In this document: in pieces, positions 26,246 through 34,276 of the stretch
Layout: each line of letters starts with the position of its first letter
How positions within the stretch are numbered: the stretch's first letter is position 1
Assembly (NCBI GenBank): GCA_016778305.1
Contig: JADHPT010000002.1
Span: 158,610 to 222,609 of the forward strand
Length of the DNA: 64,000 nt
Origin: Candidatus Poseidonia sp.
GTDB lineage: Archaea; Thermoplasmatota; Poseidoniia; Poseidoniales; Poseidoniaceae
Direction of reading: 5' to 3'
The notes under the pieces: generated by a model
Told to the model about the DNA's origin: nothing
What the model saw: the letters and a program-made list of their open reading frames with translations, nothing else
Database searches by the model: none
Translations under genes and position numbers: made by a program

Positions 26246-27412
26246 TCAAACAATTTCCTCAGGTGCTGCCGTGTTCCAGGCGATGATGCCGCCTTCAAGA
26301 TTGTACAGATTCGCTCCGTTCCATCCCGCTTTGATGAGTTCAATTGCAGCTAATTGGGAACGCATCCCAGACTTGCAATGAATTACAATATCGGCGTCTT
26401 TGGGCAATTGATCCGCTACTGAAAGGACCGCAGTATGAGGTACTTGGAGATCACAAGAAGCAACGTGAGCCTGCTGATACTCGCCATCAGAACGGACATC
26501 GAGAATGAACGGGGCCCATCCAGATTCTCTTCGTTGAAGAAATTCAGCCATTGGCAATTGATTGAACATAGATGAGGGACCATCGGAAGAGGATATTTGT
26601 TCTTGCGGTGTGGCAGGAAGGGCGGAGGGCTCACACCATTGCTCATCGGTGAGCATGTGAGCCACCTGCTTGAGGTCGCGAACGGGTTCTCGCTCATGGT
26701 CGGGTTCAAAGGAAAGATGTGTGAAGGTCATTTCCAATGCATCGTATACAAGCAGTTTGCCGCTCAGTGAAGGAGGTAGATCGAGCAGTAATTTGATCGC
26801 TTCTGTGGCTTGAAGCGTACCGACCATTCCAGGAAGGATACCGAATACACCTGCTTCAGCACAACTCGGGACTGCATCTGAAGGTGGCGCATCGGGAAAA
26901 AGGTCACGGTAAACGGGTCCATCTTGGTAGCCAAACACTGATACCTGACCTTCAAAACGAAATATAGAACCATAGACCCAGGTCAAGTTGAGGATTGAAC
27001 AGGCATCATCAATCAGATAGCGAGTTGGGAGATTATCCGTTCCGTCAACCACAACATCCCAACCGTTACCGAGAATATCCAAGGCATTTTCTGGCTGCAA
27101 CCGAGTAGGGAATATCTCAATGGTAAGGTTGGGATCAATTGCCTCGAGTGAGGCTTTGGCTGAATCCACCTTCAGGGCACCAACATCTGAAGTTGAATGC
27201 AGGATTTGACGTTGGAGATTGCTGATGTCCACTCGATCATTGTCAACCAAACCGATTCGGCCGACACCTGCAGCAGCGAGGTAGAGGGCTACTGGAGAAC
27301 CGAGTCCACCAGCCCCGATAATGAGGACACTCGCATCAGCCAGACGTTGCTGTCCCTCGAGCCCAACATTTGGCAGCGAAAGGTGACGAGCGTGACGCTC
27401 AAGGTTGACCAT
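26246..27412 (-). CDS. MoeB/ThiF-type adenylyltransferase fused to rhodanese
   Basis: 388 residues. Residues 1-245 are an E1-like activating domain: nucleotide loop VLIIGAGGLGSPVALYLAAAGVGRIGLVDND, RQILH, DGTDNLPTRYLIDDAC and the Cys in PSCAEAGVFGILPGM. Residues from about 285 are a rhodanese domain with active-site loop IVIHCKSGMRSQ. This layout resembles eukaryotic MOCS3/Uba4 and bacterial MoeZ, which adenylate and then thiolate the C-terminus of small sulfur carriers (MoaD, ThiS, SAMPs). The two CxxC zinc motifs of classical MoeB are not visible. It could serve molybdopterin, thiamine or tRNA thiolation, and fits the molybdenum genes here. Confidence 0.9.
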   Translation of the reverse strand: MVNLERHARHLSLPNVGLEGQQRLADASVLIIGAGGLGSPVALYLAAAGVGRIGLVDNDRVDISNLQRQILHSTSDVGALKVDSAKASLEAIDPNLTIEIFPTRLQPENALDILGNGWDVVVDGTDNLPTRYLIDDACSILNLTWVYGSIFRFEGQVSVFGYQDGPVYRDLFPDAPPSDAVPSCAEAGVFGILPGMVGTLQATEAIKLLLDLPPSLSGKLLVYDALEMTFTHLSFEPDHEREPVRDLKQVAHMLTDEQWCEPSALPATPQEQISSSDGPSSMFNQLPMAEFLQRRESGWAPFILDVRSDGEYQQAHVASCDLQVPHTAVLSVADQLPKDADIVIHCKSGMRSQLAAIELIKAGWNGANLYNLEGGIIAWNTAAPEEIV

Positions 27413-27451
27413 GAACGGCGCAGACGCCTCTCCCCAATGAAGGAAGCGGCC

Positions 27452-28381
27452 TCAGTGGACGTTCTCTTCAAGCCACTTTTCAACATCAATCGCAGCAGCG
27501 CAACCCATGCCTGCAGCAGTAATCGCCTGCTTGTAGCGGGTATCAACTACATCTCCCGCAGCGAAGACTCCGGGGACCGAGGTCATGGTGTGCTCCTTGT
27601 GAATGATGTAACCGTTTTCGTCGGTCTCTACTTGTGCACCAAGGAATTGTGTGATTGGAGTGTGTCCAATGGCAATGAAGGCCCCCGTCGCTTCAATGGT
27701 TTCAGTTGAACCGTCCTGTGTATTTTCCAATACGGCCCCCGTCAAGCCCTTTTCATCGGCGAGCCACTCTTTGACTTGCCGAAAGGTTCTGATCTCAATC
27801 TTGGGATGATTGGCTGCACGTTCGTACATGATGGTGGATGCCTTGAAGACGTCTCTACGGTGAATAAGTGTCACCTTACTTGCAAAGCGTGTCAGGAATG
27901 TGGCTTCTTCACAGGCAGAATCTCCTCCGCCGATCACCAGTACGTGTTCATCGCGGAAAAAGGCACCATCGCAGGTCGCACATGTTGAGATACCGCGCCC
28001 TTTTTGGGCTTCTTCACCAGGCACACCAAGCCACATAGATTCAGCCCCCGTGCAGACGATAATGGAATGAGCGAGGTAGGTTTCACCCTCAACACTGACC
28101 TTGTAGGGGCGCTCGGACATGTCAACGCTGTCAACGTTTTTATCGTGAACTTCAAGGCCAAAGCGTTCGGCTTGTTCCCGCAATTGGGTCATCATTTCTG
28201 GCCCACCGATGCCTTCCGGGTAGCCGGGGAAGTTTTCGATATCACTGGTCAGCATCAATTGTCCTCCGGACATATAGCCTGCAAACATGAGTGGATTGAG
28301 CATGGCACGGCCGGTGTACAGTCCAGCCGTGTAACCTGCTGGTCCTGAACCGATGATGATGACGTTGCGAACTTCAGACAT
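27452..28381 (-). CDS. trxB: Thioredoxin reductase
   Basis: 309 residues from ATG at 28381 (MSEVRNVIIIGSGPAGYTAGL). An 18-codon extension to 28435 is possible but unlike the family. FAD site GSGPAGYTAGLYTGRA, redox disulfide CATCDG, NADPH site VIGGGDSACEEATFL and second FAD motif GVFAAGDVVDTRYKQAITAAGMG are all intact. It reduces thioredoxin with NADPH in the cytoplasm. The next gene upstream (28484) is divergent. No thioredoxin gene is in the window, although thioredoxin-fold-like lipoprotein sequence occurs at 9578. Confidence 0.96.
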   Translation of the reverse strand: MSEVRNVIIIGSGPAGYTAGLYTGRAMLNPLMFAGYMSGGQLMLTSDIENFPGYPEGIGGPEMMTQLREQAERFGLEVHDKNVDSVDMSERPYKVSVEGETYLAHSIIVCTGAESMWLGVPGEEAQKGRGISTCATCDGAFFRDEHVLVIGGGDSACEEATFLTRFASKVTLIHRRDVFKASTIMYERAANHPKIEIRTFRQVKEWLADEKGLTGAVLENTQDGSTETIEATGAFIAIGHTPITQFLGAQVETDENGYIIHKEHTMTSVPGVFAAGDVVDTRYKQAITAAGMGCAAAIDVEKWLEENVH

Positions 28382-28483
28382 GCTTATCTCCATCCTTTCG
28401 GTGAAGAGTGGGGGTGTTTGAAGGTTCGCCCTCACATCCTTTCTTCACGAAAAGGTCATAGAAGCCTAAGCGGGGCTTCGCCC

Positions 28484-29161
28484 ATGGACGACCAATTGCT
28501 TGCTGCCATGGGAATGGGCACCTATGTGATGGTTATTCTCTTCGCCACCAAAATCCCCTACACCATGATGGTGAACAAGGGAATGGAGCATATTCGAGCA
28601 GTGTACTACAACCGAAAAATCGTCCACATGATGGCTGGTGGCGTCGGTTCACTCAGCGTACCGCTTCTGTTCACAGACCTCTGGTATCCATTGGTCTGCG
28701 GAATGCTCCTCACCGCTCTAACATATGGCTCACACCGTGCTGGAGTTCGAATGTATTGGTTTCAGACAGACCAGAACCAAAACGATGTGAAATTTGCCTT
28801 GATGTGGTGGGTTTCGATTTCCTTCATTTGGTGGATTGTAGGCGACCCTTGGTTGGCAATAATCCCCTCATTGTTCATGGCTTTTGGTGATGGAATCACG
28901 GGCGTGGTTCGAAACGCAGTGGTGAAAAAGCGTTCCAAGAGCCCTATTGGCAACGTATTCATGCTCATCGTCAGTGCCCCGCTGGGTTGGTTTGCCGGCC
29001 AAGCGGGTGACCCTTCAATCCCGATGTGGGGGTTGATCGCTGCAGTGGTTGCAACCGTCGTTGAACGCTATGAATTCGGACCCATTGACGACAACATTCT
29101 GATTACAGTTTGTGCCACAATCGTTCTTTTGTTGGGCGTCAACTTGGGCCCGCTTATCTAG
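28484..29161 (+). CDS. Polyprenol/phytol/dolichol kinase-like membrane protein
   Basis: 225 residues from ATG at 28484 (a TTG at 28418 is less likely). About seven membrane helices. Motifs of the CTP-dependent dolichol/phytol kinase and CDP-alcohol-like family are visible: YYNRKIVHMMAGGVGS, LFMAFGDGITGVVRN (Asp for CTP/metal) and KRSKSPIGNVFMLIVSAPLGW. It probably phosphorylates an isoprenoid alcohol (geranylgeraniol or a polyprenol) in the cytoplasmic membrane for lipid or glycan carrier synthesis. The exact substrate is unclear. The stop overlaps the end of the fascin-like fragment on the other strand by 4 bases. Confidence 0.8.
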   Translation: MDDQLLAAMGMGTYVMVILFATKIPYTMMVNKGMEHIRAVYYNRKIVHMMAGGVGSLSVPLLFTDLWYPLVCGMLLTALTYGSHRAGVRMYWFQTDQNQNDVKFALMWWVSISFIWWIVGDPWLAIIPSLFMAFGDGITGVVRNAVVKKRSKSPIGNVFMLIVSAPLGWFAGQAGDPSIPMWGLIAAVVATVVERYEFGPIDDNILITVCATIVLLLGVNLGPLI

Positions 29162-29439
29162 GCATTCACAAGAACATGCATCAAAGCAAAGCGAGGGTGT
29201 CTCTGTGGGGCCTCCTTGTGACCGTATATCTGTACAACCGTACCGTCAGGCTGTGCTGAAACGTACTTGCCGTGCGCACCCTTGAGCGTGATTTTGCCGC
29301 CCGGCCGCTCCTCGATATGGAAATATTCCCACGCATTTGCAACATCACGGTTCCACTGTGCGCTCCCGTCGGGTTGCGCACTCAGGAATTTCCCGTGCAC
29401 GCTTCGGAGGGCAACGGTTTCTGCTATTGCAAGCCCTCC
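29158..29439 (-). pseudogene. Fascin-like beta-trefoil fragment
   Basis: The minus-strand frame is open from 29466 to 29158. It contains two fascin-type repeats: ETVALRSVHGKFLSAQPDG ... ANAWEYFHIEE and GGKITLKGAHGKYVSAQPDGT. A complete domain would continue with a W-E-x-F block after the second repeat; instead it ends RHPRFALMHVLVNA. The first usable start is GTG at 29400, inside the first repeat. The homologous part begins about 13 codons earlier, where no ATG, GTG or TTG exists before an in-frame TAA (29467-29469). It therefore reads as a gene remnant truncated at both ends. A small functional protein starting at 29400 cannot be excluded. Confidence 0.5.
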
Positions 29440-29555
29440 GATATGATTGCCGGTGGGGGGTTTAGATTAACCAATTGTTCGGTTTTTTCAAGGTCACAAT
29501 GAATTGTGATGCAAGCAGAACTATTAGCGAGAGGATACTAGAAATCACGACAGCA

Positions 29556-30455
29556 ATGGATTCTACCCGTCAAGACATGAAATTAACGACCATCGTGGTT
29601 ATATCCGCCTTTCTCATTCTCTTTTTGGTGGTTCGTGCTGTTGAAAATAAGTCGGTGATGGTGAATGAATACTCTGCTGTATTCTGTTGTGCTGTTCTTT
29701 GTATCGGCATGCAATGGGTCGCATGGATACCTGCATCTATTGCGAAAACTGAACGCTTCTATGACTTAGCGGGAGGCATTACCTATCTCACAGTACTAGG
29801 ATTGAGCCTGTGGGCGGGATCACAATCCGAACCTCCAAGTTTGAGAGAATTAACAGTCAGTTTACTTGTAGTCATCTGGTCAATACGTCTTTCCTTCTTC
29901 CTTTATTTCCGCATTCATCGAACAGGAAAAGACGGACGCTTCGACCAACTCAAAACATCACCTATCCGATTTCTCGTACCGTGGACACTTCAAGGATTAT
30001 GGGTGTTCTTAACCATGATAGGAGTGATCGTCATCAACAGCCAAGCTGGTCCAGCACCTGCATTGGGAATCTGGGACGGCATAGGATTGTCAATGTGGAT
30101 ACTCGGATTTAGTATTGAAGCCATTGCGGATCGCCAAAAAACAGCATTCAATACAGAACCAACGAACCAAGGCAAATGGATCAATAGTGGTCTCTGGTCA
30201 TACTCTCGGCATCCTAATTATTTCGGAGAAATTCTTCTGTGGACTGGAATTGCATTCTTTGGAATTTCTTGCTTTACAGGCCTAGAAAGAGTTGCTTGGA
30301 TTTCGCCCGTCTTCATTTACATTCTTCTGACGAAAGTCAGTGGAACTCCAATACTGGATAAACGCGCTTTAGAAAAGTGGGGGGATGACCCTGAATATCA
30401 AACATATCGGAAAAATACTCCCGCCCTTATCCCTCGATTGACTAAAAAGTCATAA
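29556..30455 (+). CDS. DUF1295 (steroid 5-alpha-reductase-like) membrane protein
   Basis: About 299 residues from ATG at 29556; ATGs at 29499 and 29577 are other options. Six or more membrane helices. The diagnostic C-terminal block is WINSGLWSYSRHPNYFGEILLWTG, preceded by FSIEAIADRQKTAF and followed by LDKRALEKWGDDPEYQTYRK. This is the DUF1295/ICMT-like fold, whose members reduce double bonds or methylate lipid-like substrates with a cofactor bound near RHPNY. Substrate unknown. Base composition is clearly richer in A and T than the flanking genes, with frequent ATA and TTA codons, suggesting transfer together with the next gene. Confidence 0.85.
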   Translation: MDSTRQDMKLTTIVVISAFLILFLVVRAVENKSVMVNEYSAVFCCAVLCIGMQWVAWIPASIAKTERFYDLAGGITYLTVLGLSLWAGSQSEPPSLRELTVSLLVVIWSIRLSFFLYFRIHRTGKDGRFDQLKTSPIRFLVPWTLQGLWVFLTMIGVIVINSQAGPAPALGIWDGIGLSMWILGFSIEAIADRQKTAFNTEPTNQGKWINSGLWSYSRHPNYFGEILLWTGIAFFGISCFTGLERVAWISPVFIYILLTKVSGTPILDKRALEKWGDDPEYQTYRKNTPALIPRLTKKS

Positions 30456-30478
30456 AGTGTGCCGATTATTAGGGAACT

Positions 30479-31873
30479 GTGAGTGATGTAGGGCCATTGC
30501 TTTCTTATTATTGGCGATTATTCACCAATATTGATTTCATGGCAGGCCAACCTTTCGGTTTTTGGACGATGATTTCTTTCTTCGCTATCCTAAGCGGTTT
30601 AGCAATTCTATTTCTGACATTTCTGATATATCGTGCAGACCCCAAAAATCCCAAAAATCGATTTATAGCTATGATGCTATCAACAGAATCAATCCGTTGC
30701 TTAACGGTCGCAATTTTCTGGGCCTACCCATACGAACTCGAACAAATACAATCTATGTATTTCATACGAATACTATTCTACACAACAGGAATTATGTTGT
30801 TTTTCCTATACATTAGCGCCCCTTTCTTCTATATCGAAAGTCGTTTTTCTAAATGGGTCGTCAATTCCTATAACTATCGGGCACAAATCTTTATTCCAAT
30901 TGTATCCTTCTTGATACTCCTAGTTGCCAGTATGTTCATGGGAGGATTCCATGAATCTTTAGGAGAAGTGCTGTGGATTTACTGCGAAGGAGTTGGAGAG
31001 GGTGTAGGAGGAACTGTATCGGGAGAACCCCTCACATATGTTCCCAATTGCGATGAAACTTTATCCTCACAATATCCCTTGATGTGGTCAACAAACCTGC
31101 TAGGGCCGTTGGCAACAATCATATTTTTCATTCCATTGGTCGCTGCGATCATTACAACAATAGCAATCACATATACAACCAAAGATATATTCAAATCTGG
31201 CTCAACCTCACAGAAGAATGAAATTTGGTCTATACGCCTAGGTTTTATTGGTAAGACTGTTTTTCAGTTCTTGTCAATCATCGCTCTAGTGTCTTTCTTT
31301 TCATTACTGCCTGTAGCTTCAGGACCAGAATTAACCTGGTTCAATGATACGGTTTACAGCTATGATGACATACCTACCTGGGGCATATTAATCGGCATCA
31401 TCATTCCATTAATATCATTAAACTTAGTATTAGCAGCACTGTTCGAAGGATTCGTATTTTCATATGCTGTTATGAAGCACGAAGTACTTGGAATTGATGA
31501 GCGATTGAGAAAAACATTCACAACTGCTCTATTTGCTGGTCTTGGTGGAGTATTGTTTCTATTAGCGACCGAATTGATGGAAAATGCTGCTGGAGTAGGA
31601 TGGCTTGGTGGAGTCCTGATCGGTATTCCTTTTATTGTGCTCAGAAAACCAATTTTCGCGGCCTTTTCTAAGATCTCTGTTTCGGTTATGCCTGAAGCAC
31701 ATACCGGAACCGAGGAAGCTTACCTCGAAGCCTTTTCAATCGCCATGGAGGATGGAATAGTTACCAAGGATGAGCGAAGAATGCTCAATCTTCAAGCCAA
31801 AACACTCGGTCTAAATGAGGAGCGAATAAATCATCTTGAATCCTATTTTCTAGCTAAATTAGAGGAAGAATAA
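30479..31873 (+). CDS. AT-rich polytopic membrane protein with C-terminal TerB-like helical domain
   Basis: 464 residues, starting at GTG 30479, 23 bases after the preceding stop. About eight to nine membrane helices are seen (for example MISFFAILSGLAILFLTFLIY, IFIPIVSFLILLVASMFMGG, GILIGIIIPLISLNLVLAAL). A short external loop contains Cys residues (IYCEGVGEGVGG, VPNCDETL). The last 60 residues are a cytoplasmic helical domain (EAYLEAFSIAMEDGIVTKDERRMLNLQAKTLG), which resembles TerB/EF-hand-like acidic sensors fused to archaeal membrane proteins. The gene is about 37-40 percent G+C by eye, lower than neighbours. No transport or catalytic motif was recognised; a sensor role is a guess. Confidence 0.7.
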   Translation: MSDVGPLLSYYWRLFTNIDFMAGQPFGFWTMISFFAILSGLAILFLTFLIYRADPKNPKNRFIAMMLSTESIRCLTVAIFWAYPYELEQIQSMYFIRILFYTTGIMLFFLYISAPFFYIESRFSKWVVNSYNYRAQIFIPIVSFLILLVASMFMGGFHESLGEVLWIYCEGVGEGVGGTVSGEPLTYVPNCDETLSSQYPLMWSTNLLGPLATIIFFIPLVAAIITTIAITYTTKDIFKSGSTSQKNEIWSIRLGFIGKTVFQFLSIIALVSFFSLLPVASGPELTWFNDTVYSYDDIPTWGILIGIIIPLISLNLVLAALFEGFVFSYAVMKHEVLGIDERLRKTFTTALFAGLGGVLFLLATELMENAAGVGWLGGVLIGIPFIVLRKPIFAAFSKISVSVMPEAHTGTEEAYLEAFSIAMEDGIVTKDERRMLNLQAKTLGLNEERINHLESYFLAKLEEE

Positions 31874-31922
31874 CTCCATGATTTGTACAAACCAGTCGTG
31901 AAGACTACTTCGTGTAAAAGCC

Positions 31923-32315
31923 CTAATATTGTTCTGCAACAGCTCTTAATGCAGCACGAGCGTGAGGCTCGAGTCGAGGCTCAATGTGATGAGGTTCAGC
32001 GCCCGGGCCAATGATGCCCAGCCCGATGGCTTTGTCGTACTTGAGTTGCAATTCAAGAATGGTCTTGATGACGGCTTGACCCATGGCCAGTCCGTGTTGG
32101 GTCTCACCCTTCTCAATGATACCCAAGCAAATAGCAGCATCGTGGGTTTTCAACAAGCGGTCGAGGGCCAAAGGGACTTCCATGGACCCGGGGACCCAGG
32201 CGACCTCTCCGATGCTCAATTTCAGGTCTGAAGCCTCTTCATGAACCCATGAAAGCATTCGCTCAACTTCATCACGGTGGAATGAACCGCACACTACGCC
32301 CACACGCTTGCTCAT
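31923..32315 (-). CDS. ribH: 6,7-dimethyl-8-ribityllumazine synthase
   Basis: 130 residues, slightly short for the family. Catalyses condensation of the ribityl-aminopyrimidine with dihydroxybutanone phosphate, the penultimate step of riboflavin synthesis. Visible are VVCGSFHRDEVERML (substrate Phe/His), WVPGSMEVPLALDRLL, CLGIIEKGETQHGLAMGQAV with the catalytic His, and the C-terminal GIIGPGAEPHHIEPR. It is the last gene of a four-gene minus-strand set (ribB, ribL, riboflavin synthase, ribH) with gaps of 2 to 47 bases. It probably assembles as an icosahedral or pentameric complex, as elsewhere. Cytoplasmic. Confidence 0.93.
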   Translation of the reverse strand: MSKRVGVVCGSFHRDEVERMLSWVHEEASDLKLSIGEVAWVPGSMEVPLALDRLLKTHDAAICLGIIEKGETQHGLAMGQAVIKTILELQLKYDKAIGLGIIGPGAEPHHIEPRLEPHARAALRAVAEQY

Positions 32316-32326
32316 GATGACCCACC

Positions 32327-32929
32327 TCAGTTCTCCTGTTTCATCATTCGCTCAACGGTAGCCACAATGGTTTGTGTCATACCGTCAATTTCTACGTTGA
32401 TTTTTTGGCCTACCTGGAGCGAACCAAAGGTCGTCATGCGAAGTGTTTCAGGAATAAGATGGATAAAGAAAGACGTACCAGTAACTTCTCCAATGGTCAA
32501 CGAGGCACCATTCAGTCCGATGTAGCCTTTTTCATGAATGTATTTCATTACGTCAGCCTGAACGTTGAGTTTCATATCCATGCCTTCTCCAACCTTGCTG
32601 CGCTCGGTGATTTCAGCGACGGCCATGATGTGACCTGAAAGAAGGTGCCCGCCCAGTTCATCCCCCATGCGAAGGGAGCGTTCAACATTCACATCATGCC
32701 CTGGTTCAAGTGTATGCAAGTTGGTTCGTTCAAGCGTTTCAGATATGACATCAAAGGCAACTTCGTTCCCGGTAATGGCCGTTGCTGTGAGGCATGTTCC
32801 GTTGATAGCAACGCTTGCCCCAATTTGAAGGCCCTCAACGTTGGGCAGTCGTATGTGGAAGGTCCACACGACATCATCACGGTCAAGTCGAACAACTTGA
32901 CCCAATCCCTGAACGATTCCTGTAAACAC
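32327..32929 (-). CDS. ribE: Riboflavin synthase, alpha-chain (bacterial) type
   Basis: 200 residues with the tandem lumazine-binding repeats of the bacterial enzyme. N-terminal MFTGIVQGLGQVVRL and NGTCLTATAITG, then the matching second repeat with HLLSGHIMAVAEI and GYIGLNGASLTIGEVTG. It dismutates two lumazines into riboflavin. Most archaea instead use a different riboflavin synthase related to lumazine synthase, so the bacterial type here is notable. It lies between ribL and ribH, 2 bases from the former. Cytoplasmic. Confidence 0.95.
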   Translation of the reverse strand: MFTGIVQGLGQVVRLDRDDVVWTFHIRLPNVEGLQIGASVAINGTCLTATAITGNEVAFDVISETLERTNLHTLEPGHDVNVERSLRMGDELGGHLLSGHIMAVAEITERSKVGEGMDMKLNVQADVMKYIHEKGYIGLNGASLTIGEVTGTSFFIHLIPETLRMTTFGSLQVGQKINVEIDGMTQTIVATVERMMKQEN

Positions 32930-32931
32930 GG

Positions 32932-33372
32932 TTAAACACCTTTATTTTCAGCACGCTCGAGAATCCTAGCGATGATTTTTCTTGTTCCGTCAAGGTCGTC
33001 AGAGAGGCCTTCAACACGAATCACTTCAATTCCATCATAGCCGCGCTCGTTGAGAGCACGACGAATGTTGTCTTCTGCATGTTCCTGGTCGTAGCCCAAC
33101 GCGATAATGTTGGGTCGGATTTGGGGTAGAATGTCAAAAATTGGTACGTCGGGAGAATTGCCGACCACCACTTCATCCACGGGTTTGAGTCCTGAAACCA
33201 TGCGTTGGCGAAGCTCTTGATTGGTAACAGGCTCGTGTTTGCGTTTGCGTACCGTATCGTCGTGTGCAACGACAACGGTCAAATGGTCTCCGAGTGCTTT
33301 AGCCTGTTCAAGATAGTGTAAATGGCCTGCGTGAAGCAAATCAAAAACACCGACTGCCATGATTCGCTTCAT
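32932..33372 (-). CDS. ribL: FAD synthetase, archaeal RibL type (nucleotidyltransferase)
   Basis: 146 residues from ATG at 33372 (MKRIMAVGVFDLLHAGHLHYL). Further upstream codons to 33423 overlap the ribB end and are not family-like. The HxGH nucleotidyltransferase motif is HAGHLHYLEQAK, and the second motif is DGTRKIIARIL. KALGDHLTVVVAHDDTVRKRKHEPV is typical of archaeal FMN adenylyltransferases (RibL), distinct from bacterial bifunctional RibF. It makes FAD from FMN and ATP. It supports an archaeal host. Placed within a flavin operon, so FAD synthesis is likelier than a glycerol-phosphate cytidylyltransferase role. Confidence 0.9.
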   Translation of the reverse strand: MKRIMAVGVFDLLHAGHLHYLEQAKALGDHLTVVVAHDDTVRKRKHEPVTNQELRQRMVSGLKPVDEVVVGNSPDVPIFDILPQIRPNIIALGYDQEHAEDNIRRALNERGYDGIEVIRVEGLSDDLDGTRKIIARILERAENKGV

Positions 33373-33419
33373 AGGTCCACCTTTTGATACGGAGGGTTTG
33401 GTCTTCAAGAGCATAACGG

Positions 33420-34133
33420 TCAACCATCAAGCCCGAGGGCTTGGATGAGATCGGCGCCTTCAATAAACGGGATCTTTCGCTGCTGAGCCCATGTACGAGC
33501 GTCTTCAACGCTCAGTGCGAGGTCGCCTTCTGGCTGCAGCATCTCCGCACCGATTACGACCGGCGTCATGCCCGCAAGGCGGGCCAAACCAACGGCTAAT
33601 TCAGTATGCCCTTGACGGCGAGCAAGTCCGCCTTTGGCTTCTCTGCAGATAGGGATGTGTCCAGGTGTACGGAATTCTGCACCAAGGCGCTGCATGCCAA
33701 CCTCAACGCTGGCGCCTTCATTCATGCATTCGGCTGCCAATTCTGCGAAGCGTCGAGTCGTAAGGGCACGATCGTGATCGGTGATGCCGGTATAGGTTTC
33801 ACGATGATTCAACGAGAGTGTGAATGCAGAACGGGCATCATAGCGCAAATCATTGGTGATGAGGTGACCGAGCACGGGGAAGGATTCCACCGCTTCATTG
33901 GTCGTGTGCAAATCCTGCAGGAAGGGCAGCGCAAATTGTTCTCCAACTTCGTCCCCGATGGCCAAGAACAGGAGTCCTCCGCAGTCTTGGCGGAGTTGGC
34001 GCATGTGCGCAGGGAGTGCAGCGGTGCCCGGGAAGAGAAGATCGGTTTCTCCCTCTCGCTTTTCTGAATCAAAAAGACAGACGGGGTGGCCTTGTTTGAA
34101 GGCATTAACCGCTCGCGCAACGTGAGGCTCCAT
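33420..34133 (-). CDS. ribB: 3,4-dihydroxy-2-butanone 4-phosphate synthase
   Basis: 237 residues from ATG at 34133 (GTG at 34139 is in frame). It converts ribulose 5-phosphate to the four-carbon precursor of riboflavin, using Mg2+. The acidic active-site loop reads CLFDSEKREGETDLLFPG. The substrate loops FRTPGHIPICREAKGGLARRQGHTELAVGLARLAG and MTPVVIGAEML are intact. It has no fused GTP cyclohydrolase II domain. It is the first gene of the flavin set; GTP cyclohydrolase and the reductase/deaminase steps are not in the window. The 143-base gap to the divergent gene at 34277 holds a possible control region. Confidence 0.94.
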   Translation of the reverse strand: MEPHVARAVNAFKQGHPVCLFDSEKREGETDLLFPGTAALPAHMRQLRQDCGGLLFLAIGDEVGEQFALPFLQDLHTTNEAVESFPVLGHLITNDLRYDARSAFTLSLNHRETYTGITDHDRALTTRRFAELAAECMNEGASVEVGMQRLGAEFRTPGHIPICREAKGGLARRQGHTELAVGLARLAGMTPVVIGAEMLQPEGDLALSVEDARTWAQQRKIPFIEGADLIQALGLDG

Positions 34134-34215
34134 GGTCACGGCTGAACGCTCACCTTCATGAAGAGTCGTATGTATTCACCCTTGAAACCGATACAGCGAC
34201 GCTACGGTAGCGGAC

Positions 34216-34254
34216 AGCCAACGGAAAGGGATTATCATAGGTCGCTTGTTGGCT
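34216..34254. promoter_or_regulatory. Inverted repeat in the ribB / endonuclease IV-like divergent gap
   Basis: AGCCAAC (34216-34222) and GTTGGCT (34248-34254) are perfect 7-base arms around 25 bases that include GGATTATCATAGG. The latter could hold a weak TATA-like element for either gene. It could be an operator pair or a chance dyad. A G-tract, GCGGGGGGGAAAAAT, sits directly before ATG 34277. Confidence 0.25.
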
Positions 34255-34276
34255 TGGTTTCGCGGGGGGGAAAAAT

